Counted from the stretch's first letter, positions 9,291 to 19,649 are shown. The stretch is DNA of 64,000 nucleotides from Sinorhizobium terangae (GCF_029714365.1 NZ_CP121661.1:310001-374000); one strand, 5' to 3'. Made by a program: numbers and translations. Notes: a model not told the origin generated them from the letters alone.

Positions 9291-10362
9291 CTAATTCAGC
9301 GTCCAAGTATACCAGCGCTCATATAGCCTTTCGCGATTTTGTTCGAGCCAGTCTCTGTCGAACGAAAACGTGTTCGACCAGTTCTCCGGCGCAGTCGGCA
9401 GGTTGCGACGTTCGGCTTCCGGCATCAGCGACACAGCGTCCTTGTTTGACGTTTCGTAGTTGATTGCCTTCACAAAAGCGAGATGCGCCGCGGGTCGGGT
9501 CATGAAGAAATTGAGAAACTCTAACGCTGCCTCCTTATGTGGCGCATCCTTCAGCATCGCCCAAGGCGAGATATCTCGCACAGCGCCATTGAGCACGAGT
9601 TCAAGCTTTAGCCCTTCTTTGCGCAGCGCCAACGCCCGACCGGACCAAAGCATTCCCATGACGGCCTCCCTCGAGCGGAAAATATGCTGGCTCTGGTCGC
9701 CCGACTTCCAGCAGACCGTTATATAGGGCTTGATTTGATCGAGCTTTTGAAGGCCCGACCAAGGTCCAGGGCGAAAAGCTTTTCCGCCGGCACGCCATCT
9801 GCCAGCAAAGCAAAGGTCAGCACCCATTCCGGTACCTCCGCTGGAAGCGTGCGCGGACCAGGGAAGCGTTTCACGTCCCAGAAATCCGCCCAAAACTTTG
9901 GGCCGCCGTTCGGAAAAGCCAAGGTGTCATAGACGAGCGTTCCAGCGCCGATGGTGCGCGAAATACCGAGCCCACCCGCTATGCAGGAGCCATCGACGCC
10001 TTCGTTAGCGACATTCGGGACCTTTTCACAGTTCCTGCCGAAAATGTCAAATAGCCGCTGTTGGCTTGGTTGATGTCCTCAGCTTGGGGGGGAAATGATG
10101 TCCCATTCCACCGATTTTGCCCGCTCGTCGCTTTGACACTCGCCAAAGAATCGCTCGTGCTGACCGAGCGGATTTCAACGCCGCTGACCTTTTCGAATGG
10201 GTCGAAGATATTCTCCTTTAGTGCTTTCTCAGAGGTCCCACCGCTGGTGACGATGACAAGCTCTTGCTGATCCTGTGCCGATGCCGTGAACGTCAAACTT
10301 GCTGTAAGCGCGACGGCGGCGAGTGCTCTCTTGAAGATGTTTCCGATGCTCTCCTCCATCAC
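9291..10362 (-). pseudogene. Broken ABC binding protein (SBP2)
   Basis: A paralogue of SBP1 split over at least three frames. The N-terminal piece (10362 to about 9979) has a signal peptide and QQELVIVTSGGTSEKALKEN; the middle piece reads FPNGGPKFWADFWDVKRFPGP; the C-terminal piece (to 9291) runs QSQHIFRSREAVMGML to NRERLYERWYTW. Frameshifts lie near 10090, 9980 and 9760. All regions of the fold are represented, so the gene was lost by small indels. Residue-level similarity to SBP1 is high in the C-terminal half. Confidence 0.8.
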
Positions 10363-10674
10363 ATTTCCTCAGGGGGCGATGATTGTTGCGATACAGGCGC
10401 GCCGGTCACCGGACAATTTACTGTCGAAGATTCTCGGCTGGTTGTTGGTTTGACTATCCGTGCCCAGATCGCGGACCTCTGCAGTTTTTGCCATCTGGAC
10501 GTCCATTGGTGACCACGTTTGACGGCAAAGATGCCGAGAACTCCGTCGCGAAGTCGAGTGGTCGCTCGAACAAAATGAGTTCCTCCCGCTTTACATTTCG
10601 ATTGACTTAGTACGGAGAGTGCACGCTGTGCCTCGTCCGTGTTTCAGTTTGGAACAGTCGCGCGGGACTCTACC

Positions 10675-12155
10675 TGCGGCCGAGGTAGCCGTTAAGCACA
10701 TTGCGGGTGACGATTTCGACCATGGGATCGCGCCTCAGAAGCCTGCCACCCACTCGCAAGTGCCGGCATGGAATACCTCGCCCTTGCCGCGCTTGAAGTT
10801 GACGATCATGCCGTTCCCATACTTATTGGGCATGCTCGCGTCCCCGTACCAGACGTAGTCTCCGGATGCGAGATCGGCGTTTTCCTCGATGTTAGTGGCC
10901 ATGCCGACAGCCAGGATTTCGAGCCCATCCGGTGCGCCACTCGTCGGCGAAGGGTAGGGCAGGCCGTTGCGGAGCTCGTAATCCAGCCCATCCACCTCGT
11001 AGCCAAAGATATGGCTTTCGTCGCCGAGCACGTCGCCATAAAAAAGCCCGGTCTTGGCGAAGGCCCAGTGCTCCGGACGATAGATCGGAAAGCCGCGCAC
11101 CCCGCGAGGTGCAAAGCCGCGCCAGCCGGCATAGACGCCGTCGCTCGCGTTGAGGCCAAAGGTCTGGCTGCCGGGGCGGGCAACTTCCGGCGTTTCCCAT
11201 TCAAGGGCGGCGCGACGCACATCGTCACTTCTGAGAACCGGGTCGTCCTCGGGGCACCCCCAGTAACTGACCTGGTAGCGGCCCTCGTCCTCAAGCCTGA
11301 CCTGACTGGCGAAGTTGCCGGCGAACCGCGCTACATGGCCGCCCTGGTCGACATAGGCGTCCACCGCATCACGCATTCCCAGGTCCAGTACTCATCATGG
11401 CCGGTGAACACGACGCAATCATAGTCGAGCAGGATCTCCGGCGAGAAGTGCAACTCGTGCTGGCTGGCGAGATCGATGCCGTAGCCGGCGCGCTCGGCGA
11501 AGCGGAAGAAATGGCCATCATAGGTCGCCCAGCCGGCCGAGGCGTATTTCTTCGAATGACCGGTGGCGTAGGCCCATTCCAGGTGTGGAGCACGCGGCGA
11601 GGTCATGGGCGGCATCGCCACCTCGATCGTCGCGCGTGGCGCTTCGGGCGGCAGCACGATGAAGCCCCGGCCCCAAGGCCGCTGCGTCGACACGAGCCGC
11701 GCAGACTGGTCTCGGTTCGGCCCGATGATACCTTCGTAGTGGCTGGAGCCGCCCCAGGTGTTGTAGGCGAGCCAGGTTCCGGTCGCCGCCACCTGCAGGA
11801 TGCGTCCGGGTTTGCGGCCCCTATTCGGCAATACGATCAGAAAATGATGGCAGCGGATCGGCCTCTCGTCCCGGCCTTTCGCGGTCAACGTGATGCGATA
11901 GCCCCCCGACGCCCAATCGTCGCCGATGGGGAATTCAAAGGTTGTATCCCAACCGCAGCCCTCTACCGAGCAGTGCTCCGGCGTGTCCTGCCAGCGCGCA
12001 GCGATGCCGCTGCGTTGGAACACCGTCGCCTCGATTGCGCCATCGCGCACGATCTCGATCGCAAAGACGGGCGCCGTCGAACTCACTTGCAGGCGTACCT
12101 TTTCGCCGGGCCGATACGAAAAGCGGTCGCTGTAGCACCAGATCTCGCCACGCAC
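10675..12155 (-). pseudogene. Dimethylformamidase-like hydrolase, copy 2 (frameshifted, 5'-truncated)
   Basis: Nearly base-for-base identical to copy 1 (895-2484) across most of its length, but broken in three ways. One T is missing at 11376-11378 (CGCATTCCC here, CGCATTTCCC in copy 1 near 1601), shifting the frame inside the HDEYWTWEMRDAV motif. The first 40 or so codons are missing, because homology stops at 12155 just after CACGCACACCG. A further 1-bp loss near 10735 changes the last 25 codons. The 3' end (10675-10920) is more diverged from copy 1 than the body, suggesting partial homogenisation. It lies directly downstream of SBP3 on the same strand. Confidence 0.88.
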
Positions 12156-12326
12156 ACCGGGTCGAGCGTCATCAGCGCTCCACCTTTCACTTCACGCCGA
12201 CGTCGAGCACTCGGCTTAGACTAGGAGGGCCGCGACCCGAGCACATCAATTTCTTATAGTCGAAATCGAGTTGCGCCGGGAGTTTGGGCTGCCGAGACCA
12301 CTCGGCGGCCCCGCGCCTGCGGGAGG

Positions 12327-13394
12327 CTACTTCTGAATCCAGCTGTTCCAGCGGTCGATCAGCATTTGCTGGTTGTCGTTGATCCACTTGGGGTCCGGGA
12401 CCACCATTTTGGAACTGATCTCCTCGTCCGAGGGCATGGTGGCGCGCGCCTGCTCAGTCATGTACTTGACCGCATCCTTGCTTGGCGGCACGCAGGACAG
12501 CGCCTCGCAAATCTTGCCCTGGATTTCGGGTGAATCAAGGTAGAACTTGAGCAGTTCAAGCGCTTCCGCTTTGTGGGGCGCACCTTTCACAACGGCGTAC
12601 CGATCGCCCAACATAATCGCACCGTTATAGGACCAAGCGATGGGTTGTCCTTCATTTTTCAGCGCCATAACGCGGGTCATATACATGACTCCGGCGTCAT
12701 ATTCACCATTGCGGAAACCTTGAACCTGCTGATCGCCGTTCGTCCACCATAGGCCGACATCGGGGCGCAACTCGTCGAGCTTCTTGAAGGCGCGGTCCAC
12801 GTCCATCGGATAGAGCTTGTCTGTGGGCACCCCATCGGCCAGAAGAGCCGCCGTTAACTGCGTGCGAGCTGACGCGCTTGCGGAAAAAGAGCGAACACCG
12901 GGAAAATTCTTGGCATCCCAGAACTCCTTCCAGGTGCTCGGCCCGCCATTGGGAAATCGCTCCTTGTTGTAGACAATCAATGTGGCGCCGCGGAGAAGCG
13001 AGATACTTGATGCCCTGCATGAGCCGGGCACTAGGTCTGAGCGATCTTTGAATTGCATGCAGAAGTCTGAAATGTCGTCTGCCCTCGTCAAATGATCCGG
13101 TGCCTCGGCTTCGATTTCACCTTCGCCAAAGATGTCCCACGTAACGTTGCCGGATTTGATCATGGCCTCCACCTTGGCGCGACCCTCCTCGGTGCTACCG
13201 GTCGGGACCGAGACAACCTTGATGCCTGTGGCTTTTTCGAAGGGGTCGAACCAATATTCGCGCATAGCCTTTTCATAGGAGCCGCCAGAGCCGGATACGA
13301 CGACTTGGCGATCCTGAGCCCTCGCGGGGGCTGCAGACGATGCGAGCGACAATGCCGCGAGCGCATAAAGGCCAATCACGAGTTTAGTTTTCAT
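12327..13394 (-). CDS. ABC transporter periplasmic binding protein, PotD/PotF type (SBP3)
   Basis: A 355-aa solute-binding protein with a clear signal peptide (MKTKLVIGLYALAALSLASSAAPARAQ) and the same layout as SBP1: YWFDPFEKATGIKV, NGGPSTWKEFWDAKNFPGVRSF, ADGVPTDKLYPMDVDRAFKKLDEL and C-terminal NQQMLIDRWNSWIQK. A GAGGAGG ribosome site lies 8 bp from the ATG at 13394; an in-frame ATG two codons earlier is too close to it. It follows the permease genes on the same strand after a 283-bp gap, so it likely completes this transporter but may have its own promoter. Ligand unknown; polyamine-like is the family default. Confidence 0.9.
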   Translation of the reverse strand: MKTKLVIGLYALAALSLASSAAPARAQDRQVVVSGSGGSYEKAMREYWFDPFEKATGIKVVSVPTGSTEEGRAKVEAMIKSGNVTWDIFGEGEIEAEAPDHLTRADDISDFCMQFKDRSDLVPGSCRASSISLLRGATLIVYNKERFPNGGPSTWKEFWDAKNFPGVRSFSASASARTQLTAALLADGVPTDKLYPMDVDRAFKKLDELRPDVGLWWTNGDQQVQGFRNGEYDAGVMYMTRVMALKNEGQPIAWSYNGAIMLGDRYAVVKGAPHKAEALELLKFYLDSPEIQGKICEALSCVPPSKDAVKYMTEQARATMPSDEEISSKMVVPDPKWINDNQQMLIDRWNSWIQK

Positions 13395-13441
13395 TGTCAT
13401 TTCCTCCTCAGGGGCTTTCCTAATCTTTGACGAGAGATGAG

Positions 13442-13551
13442 TTGCAAATCATGCAAGCGCGCGTCACTTCAGCGACTGACGCACTCAATTTTATAGTTCG
13501 AGAAGTTTCTGGCATTTTCAGTCAGTTATGAGGGAGGCCGCTTTTCTTATT
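13442..13551 (-). promoter_or_regulatory. Putative control region of SBP3
   Basis: The 283-bp gap upstream of SBP3 holds two candidate sites: a 15-bp dyad TTGCAAATCATGCAA (13442-13456; arms TTGCA/TGCAA) and the element at 13505-13551 that matches the one upstream of SBP1 at 5081-5130. Their position 50-160 bp from the start codon fits an operator and promoter. No match to a named regulator was recognised. Confidence 0.35.
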
Positions 13552-13677
13552 CGGTGCGCTCCACGCGCCGGAGAAATTCGGCCGACAATCAAGCATGATG
13601 ATCCGTATATTCTCCAGCCGATCCTTGAACTAACAGCCTCAGCTGCGGCCCGGCGCCGGCTCAGTGGCGACGGGGGA

Positions 13678-14502
13678 TCAGGAATTCGCCCTGTTCTCGG
13701 ATAGACGTATCGTCCCCATCAGCAGGATTGTGATGGCAACGATAATTGTGGAGACGACTGCGATCACCGGGGTAAGATTGAAGTCGATGTCCTCGAACAG
13801 CTTTTTGGTGATCGTCTTGCCTCCAATCCCAGAGATGAAGAAGGCGACAGTAGCTTCATCGAACGAAGAGATGAAAGCGAAGACTGCGCCAGTGATCACG
13901 CCGGGGGTGATTTGCGGCAGGACGATTTCAAAGAAGGTGCGGCCGCGTCCGGCCCCGCAACTGAGAGCCGCCATTTCGAGAATGGGGTCGAAGCGCTGAA
14001 GCGACGCCGAGACGGCAACGACCACATAGGGAACGGTCAGCATGGTGTGAGCCAAGAGAAAGCCGAAGAAATTTCCCGTCAGCCCAAGCGGCGCGAAGAA
14101 CAGATATAGCGCGATCGCGATGATAATGTGAGGAACGATCAGGGGGCTGAGCGCCAAACCAAGAATAAATGATTTTCCTGGCAGACCGCCACGTACCAGG
14201 GCGACAGCGGCAAGTGTCCCAATGATCGTGGCAGAAATCGTGGTGAAGAAGGCGATGCGCAGGCTGAAAAGCGTCGCAGCGATCCAGTCAGGGTCACTGA
14301 AATACTCGACGTACCAGTGCAGGGTCAGCCCCGAGGGCGGAAACTCGATATAGGGAGCACTGCCGAACGAGATTGGTATGACGATCAGCGTGGGCAGGAT
14401 CAGGAAGAACAGGATGAGCGCAACAAAGAGGCCGGCGGCGATCTTCCCGAGCGCGAGAGGACGAAACGGGCGTGCTTGGCTTAAAGCGATGGTCTCAGAC
14501 AT
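13678..14502 (-). CDS. ABC transporter permease, PotC type
   Basis: A 274-aa inner-membrane permease with about six hydrophobic segments, starting KIAAGLFVALILFFLILPTL and ending AVVSTIIVAITILLMGTIRL. The EAA loop that docks the ATPase is at MAALSCGAGRGRTFFEIVLP followed by QITPGVITG. The start ATG at 14502 overlaps the end of the upstream permease by 8 bp, a translationally coupled arrangement. It belongs with the ATPase, the other permease and SBP3 as a polyamine/opine-type importer (PotABCD family). Confidence 0.9.
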   Translation of the reverse strand: MSETIALSQARPFRPLALGKIAAGLFVALILFFLILPTLIVIPISFGSAPYIEFPPSGLTLHWYVEYFSDPDWIAATLFSLRIAFFTTISATIIGTLAAVALVRGGLPGKSFILGLALSPLIVPHIIIAIALYLFFAPLGLTGNFFGFLLAHTMLTVPYVVVAVSASLQRFDPILEMAALSCGAGRGRTFFEIVLPQITPGVITGAVFAFISSFDEATVAFFISGIGGKTITKKLFEDIDFNLTPVIAVVSTIIVAITILLMGTIRLSENRANS

Positions 14503-15409
14503 TGCCGAATCCTCCAGAGCTGGCCAGGAACCTGCGGAACATGAAAGTGAGGACTAATGTAACCGTAAGAAGAAGCATCGCCAGCGCGCCCGCGAACGGC
14601 CAGTTGAGCAGAACCATCGTCTGCTGTCCGATCAACGTCGCCATCATTAGCGTTTGGGGCCCGCCCACGAGGGCTGGCGTGACGTAGAAACCGAGCGCCA
14701 GGATGAAGGTCATCAATGTGCCTGCGAAAACACCAGGCAGACTGAGCGGCAAGGTGACTTTCAGAAACGTTGTGAACACCCCGGCGCCAAGATTCGCAGC
14801 GGCCTGGGGCAGTTCCTTCGGAATGGTGCGTAGTGAGCTGTAGATGGGCAGGATCATGATGGGCATCAGCACATGTGTCATGGCGAGCAATACAGCGCCT
14901 TCGGTATAGATGAGCTTAAGCGGGTGATTGAGGACGCCGGTACCAATGAGGATGTCGTTGAGGACGCCCCTGCGCTGCAACAGGATGATCCAGGCATAGG
15001 AGCGCACAAGAACCGAGGTCCATAACGGGACCAGGACGCAGACTGCAATCCAGAGGGTGATCTTGCCACCCGCCCGCGCCATGGCGTAGGCAACCGGATA
15101 TCCAAGAACGAAGGCACCGACCGTCGTCGCAAATGCGATCCAGAGCGTGCGCAGCAAAACCTTCAAGTAGAGCGGCTCGATGAAGATCCGAACATAGTTG
15201 TCGACGGTGAAGCCTGGGTCGAACAAGCTACCGACCAGCATACGGCCAACCGGGTATAGAAAGCTAAAGAACAAGAGCAGAAGGAGAGGCAGGATCAGCA
15301 TCGCCGCCAGGATCGGGGGGTATCTGCCACTGGCTCCAGTGACCAGGAACAGACGTGTGAAGCGCGTTGCCGTGGTCGGATTCGCTCGTCCTATCTCAAG
15401 GCTAGTCAT
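14495..15409 (-). CDS. ABC transporter permease, PotB type
   Basis: A 304-aa permease. After a polar N-terminus come PPILAAMLILPLLLLLFFSFLYP and further membrane segments; the EAA-type motif reads PKELPQAAANLGAGVFTTFLKVT followed by LPLSLPGVFAG. It overlaps the ATPase stop by 4 bp (ATG within the end of the ATPase gene) and its own stop overlaps the next permease by 8 bp. PotB-type permeases pair with PotC-type ones to form the channel. Confidence 0.9.
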   Translation of the reverse strand: MTSLEIGRANPTTATRFTRLFLVTGASGRYPPILAAMLILPLLLLLFFSFLYPVGRMLVGSLFDPGFTVDNYVRIFIEPLYLKVLLRTLWIAFATTVGAFVLGYPVAYAMARAGGKITLWIAVCVLVPLWTSVLVRSYAWIILLQRRGVLNDILIGTGVLNHPLKLIYTEGAVLLAMTHVLMPIMILPIYSSLRTIPKELPQAAANLGAGVFTTFLKVTLPLSLPGVFAGTLMTFILALGFYVTPALVGGPQTLMMATLIGQQTMVLLNWPFAGALAMLLLTVTLVLTFMFRRFLASSGGFGNV

Positions 15410-16521
15410 TGGCTGTCGCCCTTGCCGGAAAAAAGATGAATGGCATTGGTTTGGAACACGATGTCGACCGCATCGCCGCGTGCGAATGTCGACAGGGCTT
15501 GGCTTACGGGGGTCTGGACATGGAGCGGCGGGCCGCTGCGACCATCGATGTTGACTAGAAGAATCTGGTGTGTGCCGAGATAAATTGAGGTGTCCACCGT
15601 GCCGGCGATTGCGTCTTGGCCTCCGAAGCCCCGTGCGGTGAGGGAAATGTTCTCCGGCCGGATGGCAGCCTGCAGCGACAGTCCCGGAGAAAGCTCCGGG
15701 GCGTGTCCATTGAGCGAGCGCGTCACGCTGAGAGTCGAGGCGTCGGAGACCCTAATCCGTGGACCGGACTGGGAGGGTCCGAGGTATTCCACCGGCAGGA
15801 AGTTCATCTTGCCGATGAATTCCGCGACGAACGGAGAGGCCGGCTCGCTATAAAGGCTAGAGGGGCTACCGATCTGGGCAATCCGGCCGTTGCCCATCAC
15901 CGCGATGCGGTCCGACATGGTCAGCGCCTCCTCCTGATCGTGGGTCACATAGATAACGGTAACGCCAAGACGCTGCTGAAGCGCCTTGATCTCGATCTGC
16001 AACTGTTCGCGCAGTTTCTTATCGAGTGCGCCGAGGGGCTCGTCCATCAGAAGCACGGGGGGCTCGAAGACCAGGGCCCGCGCGAGGGCAACCCGCTGCT
16101 GCTGCCCTCCCGACAACTGGGAGGGCATTCGACTGCCATAGGCGTCGAGTTGGACCATGATGAGCGCCTCGCTCACCCGCCGCTGGATTTCTGCGCGATC
16201 CACTTTTCGCATACGCAAGGGGAACGCCACGTTGTCGTGCACCGACATATGGGGGAATAGGGCATATTTCTGAAAGACCATCCCGACATTGCGCTTGTGA
16301 GGGGCAACATGCGTGACATCGTTCGCACCGATCTCGATGAGACCCGCAGACGGAAGCTCAAAGCCCGCGATCATCATCAACAGGGTCGTTTTGCCGGAAC
16401 CCGAGGCGCCCAAGAGCGAGAGAAACTCTCCCGGCCTCACATCAATAGATACATCCTCTACCGCCGTGACCGCTCCGTAGAGCTTCGCGACTCCGCGAAC
16501 TGTGACATTTTCACCCTTCAT
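15406..16521 (-). CDS. ABC transporter ATPase, PotA type
   Basis: A 371-aa ATP-binding subunit powering the importer at the inner membrane. Motifs seen: Walker [10 protein letters not shown] (residues 38-46), Q-loop [10 protein letters not shown], signature [15 protein letters not shown] (136-150), Walker [13 protein letters not shown] (156-167) and H-loop VTHDQEEAL. The C-terminal part is the TOBE-type regulatory domain of PotA/MalK proteins (RPENISLT). I chose the ATG at 16521 ([10 protein letters not shown]), preceded by GGGAAATGTA; a frame extending to 16611 adds a non-conserved N-terminus. First gene of the ATPase-permease-permease-SBP3 operon. Confidence 0.92.
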   Translation of the reverse strand: MKGENVTVRGVAKLYGAVTAVEDVSIDVRPGEFLSLLGASGSGKTTLLMMIAGFELPSAGLIEIGANDVTHVAPHKRNVGMVFQKYALFPHMSVHDNVAFPLRMRKVDRAEIQRRVSEALIMVQLDAYGSRMPSQLSGGQQQRVALARALVFEPPVLLMDEPLGALDKKLREQLQIEIKALQQRLGVTVIYVTHDQEEALTMSDRIAVMGNGRIAQIGSPSSLYSEPASPFVAEFIGKMNFLPVEYLGPSQSGPRIRVSDASTLSVTRSLNGHAPELSPGLSLQAAIRPENISLTARGFGGQDAIAGTVDTSIYLGTHQILLVNIDGRSGPPLHVQTPVSQALSTFARGDAVDIVFQTNAIHLFSGKGDSQ

Positions 16522-18543
16522 TACATTTCCCACTCTTATTTTAATTCTTTGCAGATCCAGCTGGCGATCGTTAAGCCGCGCGGCGGGAATTGATCGAATA
16601 GTCTTCCTCAACTCGATTTAACGGTACTCGACAAGAAGCCGGGCATAAATACATGCAAATTATGCCCCGACGCGATTCATTATGAGCGGGATCATTCGAA
16701 GCTCAGGCCGTCCGCCTCGAATTCGCGCCTCGCGGCCTTCCGCAGATCATCATTCACACCTGCATCGTCCGCCTGATGGCCATTCGCTCGAATTCGCGAC
16801 CAAAACCCCTCGTGTCGGCGCGCTGCCGGTGTTCTATTCTTCTGCACGGGCGAACTCGTGGTGAAGCGCGGTGCATCGGCTGAAAGCTCCGGCGGCCTCC
16901 TTGTTCGGAGCCCTGTCGGGTTGGGGCGGCCGCGCGCTTTTGATCTGGCCGGCGCCGATGCGAAGCCTCGATGAAGGTTCGTTATTCTCTTCTGGACATG
17001 TTCCGCGAGTTGCATGTTTTGGTCTCACAGCTTCCGGCCGGTAGTATGCCGGCCAGGCAGGCGTATTGCCTTCCGTCTGCGGTTTTCCTGCCTGCGACTC
17101 CATCGATTTCACTTTGTAGGCGACTGCCGCGAGTCCAGAGATAGTCTGTCCCTTTGATTATCATATACCAGACCGGGACCATCATCTCCGGAGACAGTCC
17201 GCGATATACAAATTCACCAGCGTGTTTGTATCGACCTTTGCGTGTTCACATGCGCCTGTACGATCGCCTTGACCTGCAGCGGATTGGCAACCTTCAGTCT
17301 GCGCACAAACAGCGACACCAGGCGAGACCCCGCCATGTAGTTATCATCTGTCGCCTCGATCACGACCTTCTAAGACCGTCCGGGTCATGTCGACACGAGC
17401 ACCATGCCGAAGGCGCAGCTCCCCCTGTGCACCGGCCTATCGCAGAGCAGTGGAGACGTCCTCCGCGCAGAGAGGCTAAATTGCGATTCGCCGTCGTCTC
17501 CGGCAAGCGGTTTTTTCACTCAACAAAGAATGGTCCTTACGGGGACAGTCCCGAGAATGTAAATTTTCCGGGAAATACTGCATTCTACACAGCAATGGAT
17601 CCAATCCCGGTGAAACACGCCAAAGCAGTCTCGCTTCGTGGATTCCCCATCAACCAGTTGACCGTTTCAGGAGTCGAGGGATTCGACAGTAGGGGCGCCC
17701 GGGATGTCTCGTCAGCGTCGGATGACGCCTTGGCTCATTTGGCGCCTTCTTCTCCTCACCGTCTCGTCACCTCTCGTCCCGTCGGACTTCGCCGCATTCG
17801 TCGCGAGGAAGAAGCTCCACTGCCACCAACGTCCGCTATTGAGGCCGCGAAGGTCAGGTTGGGATCAGACTCAGGAGGTGCAACACCTGTCAGATCGGCA
17901 CCTTTGATGCGGCTATATCATCCTGACGCGAACCGCACGTTTTTTCCGCCCGCAAGCGCTTGGTGGTCGTGGTGAAGCGCCGGGGCATGAAGCGTGCAAG
18001 GTTGCTCTCGCTCGCAACTGAACGTCGTACTGCATCGGAGTTGGATTGAGATGACGGACTTTCGCTAGGGGCACGCGCTGGGCGGCATGAGCGAACGTAT
18101 GTGATCGAGGCTAACCAGTAACTGGACCGCTTCCACTGAGTACCGTCGCAGGGACGCTGGCTTGAACAAGGTCGATAATCATAGGCCGCAATCGCTCGAC
18201 CAGACAGCGCGCGTTCATCGAAGACTGAAGCGAAGTCGACCACCCCCTATCCGTCACTTCGCTTACTAACACCCCTCGCTCATATTGGCTCAGGGAGCAC
18301 TCAGTCCACCCATGGCCGCTTTCCATAGAAAGCTTTATGCAAATCCGCGAAATTGCAACTGATTGACTTCAATATCCTTTTTTCGGACTTGAGATAGTCC
18401 CATAGTAACCAAGTCCTTGTACACACTTGGCCAAGGGTTCTTCTCCAGATCAAAAGGCTTTCTCTGGAGATGAGATCATCGCTCATGCACAAAGCTCCGG
18501 TAGTCTCGCGCCACTCTATAAGTCGTCTGCAACTTCACCGTAG
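16522..18543. other. 2-kb stretch with no supported gene
   Basis: Several open frames occur (for example 17154-17975 plus and 17890-18243 minus) but none has a family motif, coherent composition or a ribosome site. Short GGGACAGTCC-type repeats occur near 17540 and a related GGAGACAGTCC near 17190, which look like ends of lost mobile elements. I treat the stretch as decayed DNA plus the promoter region of the ABC operon (16522-16700) and of the AraC regulator (about 18540-18610). Confidence 0.4.
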
Positions 18544-18611
18544 TTGACATTTGAACAAGCGGTAGTGTACGGAATTATGTTAAACTATCAAAAAAAGTGA
18601 GGTGGAACGTG
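18544..18611 (+). promoter_or_regulatory. Candidate promoter and leader of the AraC-type regulator
   Basis: A perfect TTGACA lies at 18544-18549. The best -10 at normal spacing is weak (TACGGA at about 18568), so strength is uncertain and activation may be needed. A purine-rich AGGTGG at about 18600 serves the small leader ORF that follows. Confidence 0.35.
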
Positions 18612-18695
18612 ATGATTTGGGGTTTGCACCCTCAGTATCGCTCCCTGACCAACGCCGACGGCCCGCTCATGTGGATCGAGCATGATCGGGACTGA
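18612..18695 (+). CDS. Small 27-aa ORF overlapping the AraC-type gene
   Basis: ATG at 18612 preceded by GAGGTGGAACGTG; the peptide begins MIWGLHPQYRSLTNADG and stops with TGA at 18693-18695. It overlaps the start of the downstream regulator (ATG 18682) by 14 bp in another frame. The regulator itself has no convincing ribosome site, so ribosomes finishing this ORF could restart on it. This is an inferred translationally coupled leader; the peptide resembles nothing I know. Confidence 0.4.
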   Translation: MIWGLHPQYRSLTNADGPLMWIEHDRD

Positions 18696-19641
18696 CGACT
18701 TTGTTCGGCGGCTGAATGAGGGAAGCCGTTTTCAAATCCATCGGACAGACGATACAGCAGGTGTCTATCGGCTATTGCCTCCTACAGAGAGCGCCTCCGG
18801 CCACGTGGACGGCTATTTCGACTATCAAAACCTTAGCCTAACGATACGCAAATTGCAGGCCAAGGATGGATTTTTCGACGACGAGACTGGCCTTGGGCGG
18901 CTGGTATTTCTCCTCCATTTATCTGGATCACGGAGGATCGAGCTGGGCTCCTCGCGCAGCCATGAATTGTCCACGCCAACGCTCGCGGTCTATTATCAGC
19001 CCCGAGGCCTCATAAAACGTAGTGCTTGGGACAGCGGTGCCAATGAGTTGTCGCTTTCAGTCGGCATCTGGCCAAACAGACTGAGTTCGCTGCTGGGATT
19101 TTACCCGAAATGTTTTCCTAGGTTTTCGGAACAAGCCGAAAGTTCGGATTCATTTTGGTATTCTCGTCCGCTTCCCTACTCGGTGATGTCTGCGACCGAG
19201 CAACTTCTTAGCCCGAGTATTCATCCACTGCTTTCCAAAAGTTACATTGCCATCAAGTCCCAGGAACTCCTTTGTCTTAGTGTAAGCTCGCTTTTATCTG
19301 ATAGCGGGTTCCTTTCCCGCCCTGATCTTAAAGTTGATCGCGTCGAGCAGGTGAAGTCCATGGTAGATGCAAACCTTAAGAATCCTCCTTCCTTGTCGGA
19401 CGTCGCTGCTACCTTCGGTGTGCTCGCCGAAGACTTGTCGGATGAAATCCGAGCGGAAACGGGCATGAGTTACGGCCAATACATTAATGAGCGTAGGATG
19501 AAGCGTGCAATGATCATGCTCGAGAGCGGCGCAATCCCTCTCAAACGGGTGGCCTTCGAGGTGGGGTATTGTCATACTTCCAACTTTTGCACTGCCTTTA
19601 AGCGTCATTTCGGGGCCACGCCCAAAGGTGTGCGTGGATAG
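18682..19641 (+). CDS. AraC-family transcriptional regulator
   Basis: A 319-aa regulator. The last 100 residues carry the double helix-turn-helix of the family: LSDVAATFGVLAEDLSDEIRA, then GMSYGQYINERRMKRAMIML and the hallmark IPLKRVAFEVGYCHTSNFCTAFKRHFGATPKGVR. The N-terminal 215 residues are a variable effector domain with no recognised fold. The start at 18682 lies inside the upstream small ORF. Neighbouring genes on the same strand (beta-keto acid cleavage enzyme, thioesterase) begin 1.6 kb downstream, beyond transposase remnants; the regulator may control them, but this is inference. A fragment of a paralogue survives at 5305-5430. Confidence 0.9.
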   Translation: MIGTDDFVRRLNEGSRFQIHRTDDTAGVYRLLPPTESASGHVDGYFDYQNLSLTIRKLQAKDGFFDDETGLGRLVFLLHLSGSRRIELGSSRSHELSTPTLAVYYQPRGLIKRSAWDSGANELSLSVGIWPNRLSSLLGFYPKCFPRFSEQAESSDSFWYSRPLPYSVMSATEQLLSPSIHPLLSKSYIAIKSQELLCLSVSSLLSDSGFLSRPDLKVDRVEQVKSMVDANLKNPPSLSDVAATFGVLAEDLSDEIRAETGMSYGQYINERRMKRAMIMLESGAIPLKRVAFEVGYCHTSNFCTAFKRHFGATPKGVRG

Positions 19642-19649
19642 CACGTCTA

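Noticed and set aside
11397..12224. 275-codon plus-strand frame
   Set aside because: Antisense shadow of the broken second hydrolase copy; it merely repeats the shadow seen opposite copy 1.
17154..17975. 273-codon plus-strand frame before the AraC gene
   Set aside because: Composition is low-complexity and basic, there is no ribosome site or motif, and it shares the stretch with several equal frames on the other strand.
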